64,000 bases of DNA from Oceanospirillum sp047518265 (GTDB lineage Bacteria; Pseudomonadota; Gammaproteobacteria; Pseudomonadales; Halomonadaceae), in the NCBI GenBank assembly GCA_047518265.1, contig JAKZRG010000015.1, forward strand, positions 124,001 through 188,000, in the 5' to 3' direction. The notes beneath the pieces were generated by a model, which made no database searches, had not been told where the DNA came from, and saw only the letters and a program-made list of their open reading frames with translations. A program made the translations under genes and the position numbers. Below, one piece after another: positions 43,787 through 53,240 of this stretch. Position 1 is the stretch's first letter; each line of letters opens with the position of its first letter.

Positions 43787-44467
43787 GTGAAAGTAAATTT
43801 AAATAAACTCTGCAAAAAGCTGGGTTACACCTTCGATAATATTGATCATTTGAAATTGGCGCTGACTCATCGGAGTTTTGGCGGACGTAACAACGAACGC
43901 CTAGAATTTCTAGGTGACTCCATTGTTAACTTTGTGATTGCCGAAGCGCTGTATCATCAGTTTACCGAAGCAAGAGAGGGGCAGCTTAGCCGCTTAAGAG
44001 CGCGTTTAGTGAAAGGGGTTACCCTAGCTGAATTGGCGCGAGAATTTGAACTGGGTGATTACTTGCAGTTGGGTTCTGGTGAACTGAAAAGCGGTGGTTA
44101 TCGCCGTGATTCAATCCTAGCGGATGCTATGGAAGCGGTTATCGGGGCTATCTACAGTGATGCTGGCATGGAAGTCTGCCGTGAACGCATCATGGTTTGG
44201 TATGACAGCCGTTTAAAGGATCTGAATCTGAGTGATACTCAAAAAGACCCTAAAACCTTGCTTCAAGAACACTTACAGTCCCGTCAGCAGGCGTTACCAA
44301 AGTATGAAGTTATTTCGGTAGAAGGCGAAGCTCATGATCAGACATTCACGGTTGAATGCGAAGTGGTCATGCTGGAGCAAAAAACAGTCGGTGTTGGCAG
44401 CAGTCGCCGCAATGCCGAACAGCAGGCCGCACAGGAAGCCCTGCAAACCTTGAATGTTAAGAAGTGA
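43787..44467 (+). CDS. rnc: Ribonuclease III
   Basis: RNase III cuts double-stranded RNA, including rRNA precursors. With the GTG start at 43787 it has 226 residues, the same as E. coli. The open frame reaches back to 43724, but that stretch overlaps the GC-rich hairpin and is not family-like. The catalytic motif ERLEFLGDSIV and the C-terminal dsRNA-binding domain (DPKTLLQEHLQ ... SRRNAEQQAAQEAL) are present. Its stop overlaps the era region. Confidence 0.96.
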   Translation: MKVNLNKLCKKLGYTFDNIDHLKLALTHRSFGGRNNERLEFLGDSIVNFVIAEALYHQFTEAREGQLSRLRARLVKGVTLAELAREFELGDYLQLGSGELKSGGYRRDSILADAMEAVIGAIYSDAGMEVCRERIMVWYDSRLKDLNLSDTQKDPKTLLQEHLQSRQQALPKYEVISVEGEAHDQTFTVECEVVMLEQKTVGVGSSRRNAEQQAAQEALQTLNVKK

Positions 44468-44478
44468 GTAGCAATAGA

Positions 44479-45387
44479 ATGAGTGATCAGATCAGCCGTT
44501 GTGGTTTTGTGGCGATTGTAGGCCGACCTAATGTGGGCAAATCCACCCTGATGAATCATATTCTGGGGCAAAAGCTGAGTATTACTTCTCGTCGCCCACA
44601 AACGACCCGTCATCAGGTTGTTGGGATTAAGACGGACGATCAAGTGCAGGTGGTATACGTTGATACGCCGGGCATGCATAAGTTAGAAAAAGATCGTAAT
44701 AAGGCGATTAACCGCTATATGAACCAAGCGGCTAGTAGCGCTTTAAAAGATGTCGATCTGGTAATCTTTATTGTTGATCGCCTACGTTGGACTGATGAAG
44801 ACGAAGCGGTATTAGAAAAACTGAAGAATGTGCGCTGTCCTGTCATTCTAGCCATCAATAAAATGGATCGTTTAGAAGAGAAGGAAGCTTTGCTACCGTA
44901 TCTGGAGCAGATGGCTGAGAAACACAATTTTGACAGTATCATGCCGATCTCTGCACAGCATGGCCATAACCTAGATCAACTTGAGCAGTGTGTCAGTGGT
45001 CATATGCCTGAGTCTTTCCATTATTACCCGGATGATCAGGTAACGGATCGTTCAGAGCGTTTTTTAGCGGCTGAGCTGGTACGTGAAAAAATCATGCGCC
45101 AACTAGGTGATGAGATTCCTTATCAGGTGACGGTTGAGATTGAAGAGTTCTCTGAAGATGATGGCATGCTGTTTATTGGTGCTTTGATCCTAGTAGAACG
45201 TGATGGTCAAAAGCGTATTATCATTGGTGAAAAGGGCACTCGCATTAAGCAGATTGGCCAGGAAGCCCGTTTGGATATGGAACGTGCTTTTGGCGCTAAA
45301 ATTATGCTAAATCTTTGGGTGAAGGTTAAAGGCGGTTGGTCTGATGATGAGCGAGCGCTGAAAAGTCTGGGCTATTCAGATCTTTAA
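44479..45387 (+). CDS. era: GTPase Era
   Basis: Era is a GTPase that binds the 3' end of 16S rRNA and helps 30S assembly. From the ATG at 44479 it has 302 residues, close to E. coli (301). An in-frame GTG at 44464 overlaps the rnc stop (GTGA) and is a possible coupled start. G1 GRPNVGKST, G3 DTPGMH and G4 NKMD are present, and the KH domain has IIIGEKGTRIKQIGQ. Confidence 0.97.
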   Translation: MSDQISRCGFVAIVGRPNVGKSTLMNHILGQKLSITSRRPQTTRHQVVGIKTDDQVQVVYVDTPGMHKLEKDRNKAINRYMNQAASSALKDVDLVIFIVDRLRWTDEDEAVLEKLKNVRCPVILAINKMDRLEEKEALLPYLEQMAEKHNFDSIMPISAQHGHNLDQLEQCVSGHMPESFHYYPDDQVTDRSERFLAAELVREKIMRQLGDEIPYQVTVEIEEFSEDDGMLFIGALILVERDGQKRIIIGEKGTRIKQIGQEARLDMERAFGAKIMLNLWVKVKGGWSDDERALKSLGYSDL

Positions 45388-45406
45388 TCGTTCGATTTCT
45401 AAAGCT

Positions 45407-45452
45407 TAGTCTTTAAAAAATCTAGCCCTTAAAACGTAGTCCTTAAAAATAT
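45407..45452 (+). repeat. Three short degenerate tandem repeats
   Basis: TAGTCTTTAAAAAATC, TAGCCCTTAAAACG and TAGTCCTTAAAAATAT follow one another after the era stop. They share the TAG(T/C)YYTTAAAA theme with the array at 34612-34659. Confidence 0.6.
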
Positions 45453-45499
45453 TGCTTTTAACAAGCCGGATTATTAAATAATAGTCTAAAGAGTTTTAT

Positions 45500-45528
45500 A
45501 TATTTTCGGGCGTGGAGCCCGAAAATAT
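45500..45528 (+). promoter_or_regulatory. Perfect 12-bp hairpin upstream of recO
   Basis: ATATTTTCGGGC/GCCCGAAAATAT with loop GTGGA ends 14 bases before the recO ATG. There is no T-run after it on the plus strand and no clear Shine-Dalgarno sequence between it and the ATG. The loop displays GGA, so it may be a translational control site. Alternatively it protects the 3' end of the era mRNA. Confidence 0.65.
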
Positions 45529-45542
45529 CAAAGTAAAATAAA

Positions 45543-46277
45543 ATGCCTGCGCTAGTCGAATGTCAACCAGCCTATGTGCTGCATACCCGCCCCTATAAAG
45601 AAACCAGTGCTTTGGTATCTTTGTTTACCTTGGATCATGGCCGTATTGATGGTGTTGCTCGTGGAGTACGCCAGAAAAAAAGCCGTAATCGAGCCTTGCT
45701 GCAACCGATGCAACCCTTGCATATATCTTGGCGCGGTAGCAGCAGTCTGAAAAATCTATTTGATATTGAAGCCTGTGGTGCGTTACCGCTTTTAGGTGGT
45801 CGTGCTTTAAGCTGCGTACTCTATGCTAATGAATTGCTTAATCGCTTATTATTACCGCAAGAAGCAGCCCCGGAATTGTTTCGGGAATACGCTCTACTCT
45901 TAGCGCAGCTACAACAGCCGGAACAATTACAGCCCTCCTTGCGCAGTTTTGAATGGCGGTTATTGCAGTCTCTGGGTTACCCCATACTCTTTCAGGAGTA
46001 TAGTGGAGCGCCGCTACAAGCGGATAAGCTTTATCGTTACCATTGGCAATCAGGATTTCATCCTGAGAAACAAGGTTTTTCAGGTCAGGCACTTTTGGCA
46101 ATCGGTCAAGGTGAATGGCATGAACAAGCCCATCTTAAAGTGGCAAAACAATTGAGTCGTACTGCTTTACAGCCTTTGCTTGGTAGTAAACCATTACTGT
46201 CTCGACAGCTATTTCACAGTATTCCTCGAACCGGGGGTACTGAATTGAAAACAGAACAACAGGCTAGCAAACTTTAA
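45543..46277 (+). CDS. recO: DNA repair protein RecO
   Basis: RecO works with RecR to load RecA at gaps covered by SSB. The 244-residue protein begins with the OB-fold (AYVLHTRPYKETSALVSLFTLDHGRIDGVARGVR) and has the normal alpha-helical C-terminal domain. The family is weakly conserved, but the N-terminus and the era-recO-pdxJ order make the call firm. No good ribosome binding site is seen for the ATG. Confidence 0.95.
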   Translation: MPALVECQPAYVLHTRPYKETSALVSLFTLDHGRIDGVARGVRQKKSRNRALLQPMQPLHISWRGSSSLKNLFDIEACGALPLLGGRALSCVLYANELLNRLLLPQEAAPELFREYALLLAQLQQPEQLQPSLRSFEWRLLQSLGYPILFQEYSGAPLQADKLYRYHWQSGFHPEKQGFSGQALLAIGQGEWHEQAHLKVAKQLSRTALQPLLGSKPLLSRQLFHSIPRTGGTELKTEQQASKL

Positions 46278-46308
46278 GCGCTGGCGATTGAAACTGGAGT
46301 TAAAACTG

Positions 46309-47046
46309 ATGTCTGCAACACGTCTGCAACTGGGTGTAAATATTGATCATATTGCGACACTGCGTCAGGCCCGAGGTACACGTTATCCGGATCCTGTACA
46401 GGCTGCAATTTTAGCTGAAGAAGCCGGTGCTGACGGCATTACATTGCACTTGAGAGAAGATCGTCGTCATATTCAAGAGCGTGATGTCGAACTGATTAAA
46501 CAGGTTATGCAAACCCGTATGAACCTGGAAATGGCTGTGACAGATGAGATGATCGCCTTTGCTGAAGAGATTCGTCCTGAGCATATCTGCCTAGTACCAG
46601 AAAAGCGTGAAGAGCTAACCACGGAAGGCGGTTTAGACGTTGTGGGTCAGTTTGAGCGTATTGCGGATGCTTGTAAGCGTTTGGCTGCAATAGGCTGTGA
46701 AGTCTCTCTATTTATTGATGCAGATCCAGCGCAAATAGAAGCGGCTGCGACAATTGCACCGGTTATTGAACTGCATACTGGACAATATGCGGACGCAGAA
46801 ACCGTTGAAGAGCAGGAAAAAGAGCTAGAAATTATCAAGCAGGGTGTGAAAATCGGACTGAAAAATGGTCTGATTGTTAATGCAGGTCACGGATTGCATT
46901 ACCACAACATCGAGCCTATTGCGGCGATCCCTGGAATTTATGAGCTAAATATTGGTCACTCGATTATTGCCCGTGCTTTATTTGTGGGCTTGAAAGAAGC
47001 TGTAGCAGAGATGAAGCAAATCATGTTAGCGGCTCAGCCTCGTTAA
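46309..47046 (+). CDS. pdxJ: Pyridoxine 5'-phosphate synthase
   Basis: PdxJ condenses 1-deoxyxylulose 5-phosphate with 3-amino-2-oxopropyl phosphate to make pyridoxine phosphate. The ATG at 46309, with GGAG upstream, gives 245 residues; the open frame from 46288 is not needed. GVNIDHIATLRQARGT and DGITLHLREDRRHI are family hallmarks. SerC in this window (17285) works in the same DXP-dependent B6 pathway. Confidence 0.97.
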   Translation: MSATRLQLGVNIDHIATLRQARGTRYPDPVQAAILAEEAGADGITLHLREDRRHIQERDVELIKQVMQTRMNLEMAVTDEMIAFAEEIRPEHICLVPEKREELTTEGGLDVVGQFERIADACKRLAAIGCEVSLFIDADPAQIEAAATIAPVIELHTGQYADAETVEEQEKELEIIKQGVKIGLKNGLIVNAGHGLHYHNIEPIAAIPGIYELNIGHSIIARALFVGLKEAVAEMKQIMLAAQPR

Positions 47047-47076
47047 AACCGTAATAAAAGAGAGATGTCTTAAGAG

Positions 47077-47454
47077 ATGATTTTGGGTATAGGTACAGAT
47101 CTGGCGGTAGTAGAGCGTATTGAAAGGGCTCTTGAGCGGCACGGGGATCGTTTTGCTCGTCGGATTTTGACTGAACCCGAATTGGAGCGTTTTTTAAAGC
47201 ATCCTCAGCAAACCAGCTTTCTTGCCAAGCGCTTTGCTGCCAAAGAGGCGGCAGCAAAAGCGATTGGCACGGGCATAGGGGCTATCAGTTGGCAGGATCT
47301 AGAGATTCGCTCAGCAGAAAGCGGTGCCCCTAAATTAGTGCTATTAGGGGCAGCGGCAGAGCGTTATCAGCAGTATGAGCACTTAGCTTGCCACTTATCT
47401 ATCTCGGATGACGGTGGTTTAGCGCAAGCTTTTGTGGTGCTAGAAGCTCTCTAG
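47077..47454 (+). CDS. acpS: Holo-[acyl-carrier-protein] synthase
   Basis: AcpS transfers phosphopantetheine from CoA to acyl carrier protein. The 125-residue protein has GIGTDLAVVERIERAL with the Mg-binding Asp and FLAKRFAAKEAAAKAIGTG. It follows pdxJ, the common pair, and ends the lepA-acpS run. The 84-bp gap to the convergent kinase gene contains a small dyad ATAACACT/AGTGTTAT. Confidence 0.97.
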   Translation: MILGIGTDLAVVERIERALERHGDRFARRILTEPELERFLKHPQQTSFLAKRFAAKEAAAKAIGTGIGAISWQDLEIRSAESGAPKLVLLGAAAERYQQYEHLACHLSISDDGGLAQAFVVLEAL

Positions 47455-47538
47455 CCTCTTTAACCCCTCTAACCTCAATACGCATGGTGTTATTGGGAGC
47501 GAGATTAAAGGCTATAACACTGAATATAATGAGTGTTA

Positions 47539-50500
47539 TCAGCTGTCGCTTTTCTGCAATAACTCCTGCTCTCGACGCCAAGTTTCTAGCTTTTCCAACT
47601 CTTGATACAAGGTCTGTAGCGTACCCTGTGCTGCGACCAACTGATTCATTTTTAATTGGGTCTCTAGTGTCTCTGTTGTCAGTGCCAATCTAGGTACACC
47701 GCAGTAACGTGTTGCACCATGTAGATGGTGTACAGCATGGATCATTTCTTCGATATCATTGCCATGAAAAGCATCATGAAGAGCATTTCGGCTATCCGGA
47801 ATACTTTGTACAAGCATATCCAGCATCTCTCGTGCTAAAGAAGGTTTACCTCCTGCCAGTTTAATGCCTAACTCCATATCAACGACATCATCGTCTGTTT
47901 GACGTGTTTGATTCTCTTCGCTTACCAGATTTGATGTTGGCAAGAGGCGCGGGCTAAATCCTGTCCAATGGCGAATCAGTTTAGCTAACTTCTGTTCATC
48001 GAAAGGTTTAGTGAGTAAGTCGTTTAAGCCGGCTTGTAGGAATTTATTCCCCTCTTCGGGTAGGGCGTGGGCTGTTAGAGCGATAATGGGTAGATCTTCA
48101 AAGAAGGGGCTTAAATTGCGAATACGGCGCGTTGCTTCTAAGCCGTCCATATCCGGCATTTGAATATCCATAAGAATAAGATCCGGACGCTCACTTAATG
48201 CCATCTCAATCGCTTTTTTGCCGCTATGGGCTTGAACGACATTAAGACCGTACTCATTGAGTAAGCTTGTGGCTAATAATAAATTGGCCGCATTATCGTC
48301 AACAACCAAAATAGTGGGTGCTGAGGCCATCTGTTTACTGTGATAGTTTTTATCCGGTGTTGGCGAAAAAGTGTTAGTCGTCTTGCTTTTAGACGGTGCG
48401 GGATTTTTCGTTATACTGCCATGGGGAGCGATATGACCGGCTGAAGCAGAGGTATTTGTTTCTTGAGTACTTCTGTTGTCCGTATTGCTCTGGTCTCTTA
48501 TCGATAGATCTGGAGCATGTTTTAAGCCGATATGATTGGGTTGAAAGCGTTTATTGTCCGGCTGTTGTTGTAAGATGTTTTCGATAGCATCTTGTAGGTG
48601 TTCTAAACTAGTCGGTTTAGTATCCACTCTATGAATTCCAGCGCTCATATAGCGAGTAATCAGATCAGCGTCGCTACTGCCAAGAAGTACTAGAACTGGA
48701 ATATTTTCTGCTAATTTGTTGGCAAGGGCTAAAGTTGATCGGCTGCTGGCTTCCTGCGCATTGAAAGCTAATATAGCAAGATCGGCTTTAGTTTGTTCAG
48801 CATTAATATTGTCCAAGCTGTTATGACAGGTTACATCTAAACCAAACAAGCCTAGCTGATGGCTAAGAGCGGTTTGATTGAGTGAGTGGCTCTCAACGAG
48901 TAGAGTCTTGAGGCCCTTAAAGCGAGCGTAGGTTTGTATTTCATGGCTATCGGGGCTTAGAGGGGTACGTATGGTAAACCAAAAACTGGAGCCTTGGCCG
49001 ATATCACTTTCGAGTCCAATTTCTCCCCCCATTAATTCCACTAAGCGTTGACAGATTACGAGCCCCAAACCTGTGCCACCAAATTGACGGGTCTGGCTTG
49101 GATCAGCCTGAGTAAAGGCGCTAAATAGATTAGCTTGTTGTTCTTGGGTGATTCCAATCCCCGTATCGGTAACGCTGATACGGATTAAGAGTTCGTCGTT
49201 GTGTTCCTGTTCGACCATTACTCGTACAACAACTTCGCCATGTTCTGTAAACTTAACGGCATTACTGACAAGATTGGTTAAGACTTGTTTTAAACGTAGG
49301 GGATCGCTGATGAGGTGTACTGGCACATCATCGTAGATCATAGAGACTAACTCTAATTGTTTACGATGAACCTCTGGCGCAAGCAGTGTGATGGATTCAT
49401 CCATCAAGTCTCTTAAGTTAAAAGGGATTGATTCCACTTCTAGCTTTTGTGCCTCAATTTTAGAGAAATCCAGAATATCATTGATAATGGCCAAAAGGCT
49501 CCCTGAGGCATTATGTATATTGCTTAAGTATTCATTTTGTCGAGGGTTTAATGGCGTACGTCTTAATAGATTACAAAAACCGGCAATACCATTTAATGGT
49601 GTACGAATCTCATGACTCATATTGGCCAGGAATTCTGATTTGATACGGTTGGCTTCTTCGGCTTTTTTCCGCGACAGATCCAGCTCGATACTTTGAGTTT
49701 CCATGGTCTCCATGGTCTCTTCCAGCTCTTCTGTTGTTTGCTTGATACTGTCTTGTAGCTCTTTACGTCGAATAGCGATATTTTCGCTAAGGTGATTCAT
49801 ATCGGTGCCCAGTTGCTTTAACTCTGGACAGCCCAATTCTTGAGCCCTATGGTCATAGTCCCCCGATGCAATGGCCCTTAATGTATCGCTAAGATCTTGA
49901 ATAGGTAGAACAAACTGCCGACTGATACGCAAAGCTATAATCAAGGTAATAATTAGCAGTGTTAACACTGCGATCCAGTTCAATATCACATCGTAAATGG
50001 TCTCTAGGCGCGTCTGGCTAAGGTTTACCTCAATTTCCAACCAACCAGCAATGTTTTGGGTCTGTACTTCCATGGGAAGAAACTGGGGCATCATTCTGGC
50101 GTTAGCAGGGGGGCTTAAACGAGGTTGCTCAGGCTCTGTTGGAAAAGGTGAATAGAGAGGGTGAATAATACGTAAAGTCGCATCGGAATATCGGATTAGG
50201 GGCTGATTTTGTAATCTATGGTTGGCATTGCTAACCGGGTACATACTCGGTCCACCATGCAGAATATTACCCTTGTCTTTATTATGTATAGATACGGCTC
50301 GGATCTCAGATTCTTGTAGGAGCTTGTCCATTATTTGGCGCATCTGTTCAAGATCGCCACGTTCAATACTATAAGCCAGAGGCACACTAACTTGGCGAGC
50401 GAGAGCCTCCCCCTTCTGCATTAGGTTTTTTTCTAATAGGGCGTAATAATTTAAAAACAGATGGGTGCTTAAGATAAGAGCCGTCAGCATGGCGGGTAGC

Positions 50501-50544
50501 AGGGCAAGAAAAAGTATTTTGTTGCGTAGAGGCCAATCGTTCAT
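47539..50544 (-). CDS. gacS: Hybrid sensor histidine kinase GacS/BarA
   Basis: This 1001-residue tripartite kinase is of the GacS/BarA type, which controls GacA/UvrY and the Rsm/Csr system. It has TM1 near 10-30, a periplasmic loop to about 180, TM2 to about 205, HAMP, and a coiled coil. HisKA follows with His311 (MSHEIRTPLNG), then HATPase (FGGTGLGLVICQRLVELMGG). A degenerate receiver (about 540-655) is next, then an intact receiver with Asp793 (LILMDIQMPDMDG) and a C-terminal HPt domain (VHHLHGATRYCG). A low-complexity linker joins the receivers. Position next to cysM-rlmD-relA matches Pseudomonas. Confidence 0.94.
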   Translation of the reverse strand: MNDWPLRNKILFLALLPAMLTALILSTHLFLNYYALLEKNLMQKGEALARQVSVPLAYSIERGDLEQMRQIMDKLLQESEIRAVSIHNKDKGNILHGGPSMYPVSNANHRLQNQPLIRYSDATLRIIHPLYSPFPTEPEQPRLSPPANARMMPQFLPMEVQTQNIAGWLEIEVNLSQTRLETIYDVILNWIAVLTLLIITLIIALRISRQFVLPIQDLSDTLRAIASGDYDHRAQELGCPELKQLGTDMNHLSENIAIRRKELQDSIKQTTEELEETMETMETQSIELDLSRKKAEEANRIKSEFLANMSHEIRTPLNGIAGFCNLLRRTPLNPRQNEYLSNIHNASGSLLAIINDILDFSKIEAQKLEVESIPFNLRDLMDESITLLAPEVHRKQLELVSMIYDDVPVHLISDPLRLKQVLTNLVSNAVKFTEHGEVVVRVMVEQEHNDELLIRISVTDTGIGITQEQQANLFSAFTQADPSQTRQFGGTGLGLVICQRLVELMGGEIGLESDIGQGSSFWFTIRTPLSPDSHEIQTYARFKGLKTLLVESHSLNQTALSHQLGLFGLDVTCHNSLDNINAEQTKADLAILAFNAQEASSRSTLALANKLAENIPVLVLLGSSDADLITRYMSAGIHRVDTKPTSLEHLQDAIENILQQQPDNKRFQPNHIGLKHAPDLSIRDQSNTDNRSTQETNTSASAGHIAPHGSITKNPAPSKSKTTNTFSPTPDKNYHSKQMASAPTILVVDDNAANLLLATSLLNEYGLNVVQAHSGKKAIEMALSERPDLILMDIQMPDMDGLEATRRIRNLSPFFEDLPIIALTAHALPEEGNKFLQAGLNDLLTKPFDEQKLAKLIRHWTGFSPRLLPTSNLVSEENQTRQTDDDVVDMELGIKLAGGKPSLAREMLDMLVQSIPDSRNALHDAFHGNDIEEMIHAVHHLHGATRYCGVPRLALTTETLETQLKMNQLVAAQGTLQTLYQELEKLETWRREQELLQKSDS

Positions 50545-50784
50545 GCTATTACCTGATCTTGTGGTTAAGCTTGGATTATCAAGATTACTTATTTAATTTT
50601 TATGATGATCATTATACTGAGGTATCTGCTTACGCCTAGGCTGTTTTTGTATGTAGTTATAAGGAAATAGCAAAGCATTCTTTGGCTTATATGCGAGAAT
50701 ACCCCATATAAACAGTCAGATAATTGACCGGTCAAAGAATTTTAACGTATTGACTGATCTGCATTTACTTTTTTGAGAGTCGTT

Positions 50785-51699
50785 ATGTCCCGTATTCAAG
50801 ACGAATTTTCTGAGTATCCGACCATTGAAGCCTTTGTTGGTCAAACGCCTCTGGTACGTTTGCAGCGCTTGGCTAATGATACTTCCTCTGTCGTACTGGC
50901 TAAACTGGAAGGGAATAACCCTGCTGGGTCAGTCAAAGACCGCCCTGCCCTGAGCATGATTAATCTGGCCGAAAGCCGTGGAGATATTCAGCCCGGTGAT
51001 ACGTTGATTGAAGCGACCAGTGGTAACACTGGCATTGCATTGGCCATGGCCGCAGCCATTAAGGGGTATAAGATGGTTCTGATTATGCCTGACAATATGA
51101 GTGCGGAACGCAAAGCATCCATGGCGGCTTATGGTGCAGAACTGATTACGGTGAGTAAAGAAGAAGGTATGGAAGCGGCGCGAGATCTGGCGTTACAGAT
51201 GCATGCTGACGGCAAGGGTAAAGTGCTGAATCAGTTTGGTAACCCAGATAACCCTGAGGCCCACTATCAGACGACTGGGCCTGAAATTTGGCAACAAACC
51301 GGCGGTAAGATTACTCACTTTGTCAGCTCTATGGGCACTACGGGTACCATTATGGGGGTTTCCCGTTACCTGAAAGAGCAGAACCCTGATATCCAAATCA
51401 TTGGCTTACAGCCCAGTGAAGGTGCCAGTATCCCAGGGATACGCCGTTGGCCAGAAGAATATCTACCGACTATTTTTGAAGCAGATCGAGTGGATCGTGT
51501 GGTTGATATCGATCAGATCTCCGCTGAAGAGACTATGAAAGCCTTAGCCAAAGAGGAAGGTATTTTTGCAGGTGTTTCTTCTGGTGGTGCGATTGCGGGT
51601 GCATTGAAAATAGCCAAAGAAACAGAAAATGCGGTTGTTGTGGCTATTATTTGTGATCGTGGTGATCGCTATTTATCCACAGGAGTTTTCAACGAATAA
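50785..51699 (+). CDS. cysM: Cysteine synthase B
   Basis: CysM is a PLP enzyme making cysteine from O-acetylserine and sulfide or thiosulfate. The ATG at 50785 gives 304 residues with the PLP lysine at 51 (NNPAGSVKDRPAL), the substrate loop EATSGNTG, and the GTTGTIMG phosphate-binding loop. The frame opens at a TTG four codons earlier. It is divergent from gacS and lies upstream of rlmD. Confidence 0.96.
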   Translation: MSRIQDEFSEYPTIEAFVGQTPLVRLQRLANDTSSVVLAKLEGNNPAGSVKDRPALSMINLAESRGDIQPGDTLIEATSGNTGIALAMAAAIKGYKMVLIMPDNMSAERKASMAAYGAELITVSKEEGMEAARDLALQMHADGKGKVLNQFGNPDNPEAHYQTTGPEIWQQTGGKITHFVSSMGTTGTIMGVSRYLKEQNPDIQIIGLQPSEGASIPGIRRWPEEYLPTIFEADRVDRVVDIDQISAEETMKALAKEEGIFAGVSSGGAIAGALKIAKETENAVVVAIICDRGDRYLSTGVFNE

Positions 51700-51834
51700 G
51701 GTAGGGGCCTTTGCAATACATACCGCAGATTCATATTTATGTAATCTCTCTGTAAATTTTTCCAGTGCTTTTGTCCCTCCACTGGACATGTTCAGATTAA
51801 CCGCTATCATCTGCCGCCAACAATAGATCCATAC

Positions 51835-51870
51835 GACACAGTTCTAAATTGATTAATTTATGACTGTGTC
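51835..51870. other. Inverted repeat between cysM and rlmD
   Basis: GACACAGT and ACTGTGTC form perfect 8-bp arms around a 20-base AT-rich spacer. It is followed by AGGGTTTT. It could be an operator or a weak terminator of cysM. The rest of the 257-bp gap shows nothing I can name. Confidence 0.45.
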
Positions 51871-51956
51871 AGGGTTTTATCCAGCTATTAGACTGTATTC
51901 ATTTTTTAAGTCTTATCCAGTGCTTAACTTTTTCTGATACAGATTAAGGGGACAAC

Positions 51957-53240
51957 GTGCCAGAACTCTATATTGAACGCCAAAGCCACGACGGACGCGG
52001 TATTGCGCGACAAAAGGGAAAAACCACCTTTGTAGAAGGTGCTCTGGTAGGTGAAACCGTTCAAGCACGGATTACCAAAACTCATCGACGTTTTGATGAA
52101 GCGATCTGCGAAGAAATTCTAACGGCGAGCCCAGAGCGTATCGAACCGCCTTGTGAATACTATGCCAAGTGTGGTGGTTGTAGTTTACAGCACCTAGGGT
52201 TGGAGCAGCAGCGTCAGGTGAAAAGTGATGCCTTGGTGGATCAGTTACAACGTTTTGGCAAAATTGAGCATATCCCACTGCAAGCACCGTTATTGGATGA
52301 AAGCTGGGGCTATCGCAGAAAAGCGCGTTTAGGCGTTAAATGGAACCGTCATGGGGATCTGATTATTGGTTTTAGAGAAAAAGCCTCGCCACATCTCACA
52401 CCGATTCAACATTGTGCCGTATTAATTCCTCAGTTATCTGAACTGATTCCGTCATTATATGGGCTGATTCCTCAGTTAGAGTCTAAGAAAACCATTGGTC
52501 ATCTAGAACTGGCTCAAGGGGATGAAGGCTGCGCTATTGTAGTGCGTCATCTAAAAAATCTATCCCATCATGATTTAACTTTGTGGCAAAACTGGGCGCA
52601 AACACAAAATACCCGGCTATATTTCCAGCAGGGTAAAGCAGAAACACTGATCTCTCCAGATAGTGAAAGTGCTGAAGAACTGCATTACCAGATTAATGAC
52701 TTGAAACTGGCCTTTTTGCCCAATGACTTTGTTCAAGTTAATCCTGCTATCAACCGAAAGATGGTGGCTCAGGCTCTAGAATGGTTGGCGCCAGAGGCAG
52801 GAGATAGAGTATTAGATCTTTTTGCAGGCTTTGGTAATTTCAGTTTACCCGTGGCAGAAAAGGCTGGATCAGTAGTGGGTATTGAAGGCGAACGAGCCCT
52901 GGTTAAGCGAGCACAAGATAATGCTTTGGCCAATGGCATAAAAAATGCTGAATTCCATCGAGCGGATCTGAGTCAGTCTTTTAAAGATCTGGCTTGGGCC
53001 CGTGAGCGTTATAATCTGTTGATCTTGGACCCTCCACGCACGGGAGCCCAAAATATTTGCCAACAGATTAAGCTATTTGGGGCTGAGCGGTTAGTTTATG
53101 TTTCCTGTAATCCCTCGACCTTAGCGCGAGACAGTGCCATTTTAGTACAAGAAGGTTATCAGTTAGAGAAGACCTGTATTATGGATATGTTTCCACATAC
53201 GACCCATGTGGAATCGATGGCACTGTTCATTCGCAGGTAG
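51957..53240 (+). CDS. rlmD: 23S rRNA (uracil(1939)-C(5))-methyltransferase RlmD
   Basis: RlmD methylates U1939 of 23S rRNA. The 427-residue protein has an N-terminal TRAM domain, an Fe-S cluster motif CEYYAKCGGC near 67-76, the SAM motif VLDLFAGFGNFSLP, and the catalytic cysteine in YVSCNPSTLARD. The GTG start at 51957 has AAGGGGA upstream. The cysM-rlmD-relA order is standard for Pseudomonas-like genomes. Confidence 0.96.
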   Translation: MPELYIERQSHDGRGIARQKGKTTFVEGALVGETVQARITKTHRRFDEAICEEILTASPERIEPPCEYYAKCGGCSLQHLGLEQQRQVKSDALVDQLQRFGKIEHIPLQAPLLDESWGYRRKARLGVKWNRHGDLIIGFREKASPHLTPIQHCAVLIPQLSELIPSLYGLIPQLESKKTIGHLELAQGDEGCAIVVRHLKNLSHHDLTLWQNWAQTQNTRLYFQQGKAETLISPDSESAEELHYQINDLKLAFLPNDFVQVNPAINRKMVAQALEWLAPEAGDRVLDLFAGFGNFSLPVAEKAGSVVGIEGERALVKRAQDNALANGIKNAEFHRADLSQSFKDLAWARERYNLLILDPPRTGAQNICQQIKLFGAERLVYVSCNPSTLARDSAILVQEGYQLEKTCIMDMFPHTTHVESMALFIRR

